Assembly (NCBI GenBank): GCA_964574815.1
Contig: CAZNPL010000042.1
Coordinates: 1-63,483 of the forward strand
Direction of reading: 5' to 3'
Origin: CAZNPL01 sp964574815
Lineage (GTDB): Bacteria; Planctomycetota; Phycisphaerae; UBA1845
DNA length: 63,483 nt
A program made the position numbers and the translations under genes. Shown here one piece after another: positions 63,451-63,483 of this stretch (the first letter of the stretch is position 1; each line of letters opens with the position of its first letter). The notes beneath the pieces are model-generated. The model was not told the origin of the DNA and ran no database searches. It saw only the letters and a program-made list of their open reading frames with translations.

Positions 63451-63483
63451 AGGCACGAAGGCACGGAGGCACGCAGGCACGAA
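63451..63483. repeat. 8-bp tandem repeat at the window edge
   Basis: Four copies of AGGCACGN (63451, 63459, 63467, 63475) run to the last base, so the array may continue. The rest of 63172-63483 contains no supported gene. Confidence 0.7.

Noticed and set aside
63451..63483. CRISPR repeats
   Set aside because: 8-bp units without spacers.

Overview
The window is about 63.5 kb of GC-rich bacterial chromosome carrying one integrated mobile element. The gene content points to a planctomycete, perhaps Phycisphaerae-like (inferred from gene families; no rRNA is present): secreted proteins with dockerin-like C-termini, a DUF1573 protein, tandem eukaryote-type Ser/Thr kinases with an FHA-like protein and an ECF sigma factor carrying a Cys-containing C-terminal domain, and a SWIB-domain protein with a histone-H1-like tail.

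Region 1 (217-9704) is a 9.4 kb integrative element in tRNA-Ser(GCT). A perfect 61-bp repeat of the tRNA 3' half lies at both ends. A tyrosine integrase sits beside the right end, and a doubled 9-bp motif, probably integrase arm sites, lies inside each end. The cargo is a P4-like primase-helicase, an HK97-type prohead protease, a P27-type small terminase, a D12 adenine methylase, an HTH protein and several small unknown genes. I see no large terminase, portal, major capsid or tail gene. This is the layout of a phage satellite that depends on a helper phage. One gene (6330-6875) has an in-frame TAA.

Region 2 (9.7-20 kb) is housekeeping and secreted functions: PhzF-like isomerase, a secreted protein translationally coupled to a matrixin-type metalloprotease, ClpB, a Tat-exported Ntn-hydrolase and a membrane SGNH hydrolase.

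Region 3 (20.3-21.4 kb) holds no convincing gene but looks like a large structured RNA of about 1,060 nt. Its two ends pair as a perfect 11-bp helix followed directly by seven T. Many nested hairpins lie inside, one of them with a GUAA tetraloop. I could not match it to a known class.

Region 4 (21.8-29 kb) is a signalling cluster: FHA-like protein, two tandem kinases with nearly identical catalytic domains but different membrane tails, a small membrane protein and an ECF sigma factor. It is followed by a single-copy Y1 (IS200/RAYT-like) transposase enclosed by mirrored palindromes.

Region 5 (29.7-39 kb, minus strand) has a PIN-like protein, a zinc-ribbon membrane protein, a probable surface-glycan cluster (two paralogous GT-C-like membrane proteins, another membrane protein, a CgeB-like glycosyltransferase, a small TM protein) and a DUF1573 protein. 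Region 6 (39-52 kb) has a class-V aminotransferase with a good sigma-70 promoter, a secreted trypsin-like protease, a tRNA-binding-domain protein, ManA, a membrane protein and a 2,043-residue Cys-rich secreted protein built from five 296-residue repeats.

Region 7 (52-63.5 kb) has the SWIB protein, a PaaK-like adenylate-forming enzyme, a probable selenoprotein, a degenerate HAD-like protein, DoxX, the dxr-rseP pair, an unknown protein and a DNA methyltransferase. The selenoprotein is a TlpA-like lipoprotein whose in-frame TGA falls exactly on the first Cys of the CxxC motif, with a SECIS-like hairpin just downstream. The two strongest candidates for something undescribed are the large RNA and the compact satellite; the selenoprotein is the sharpest re-annotation.
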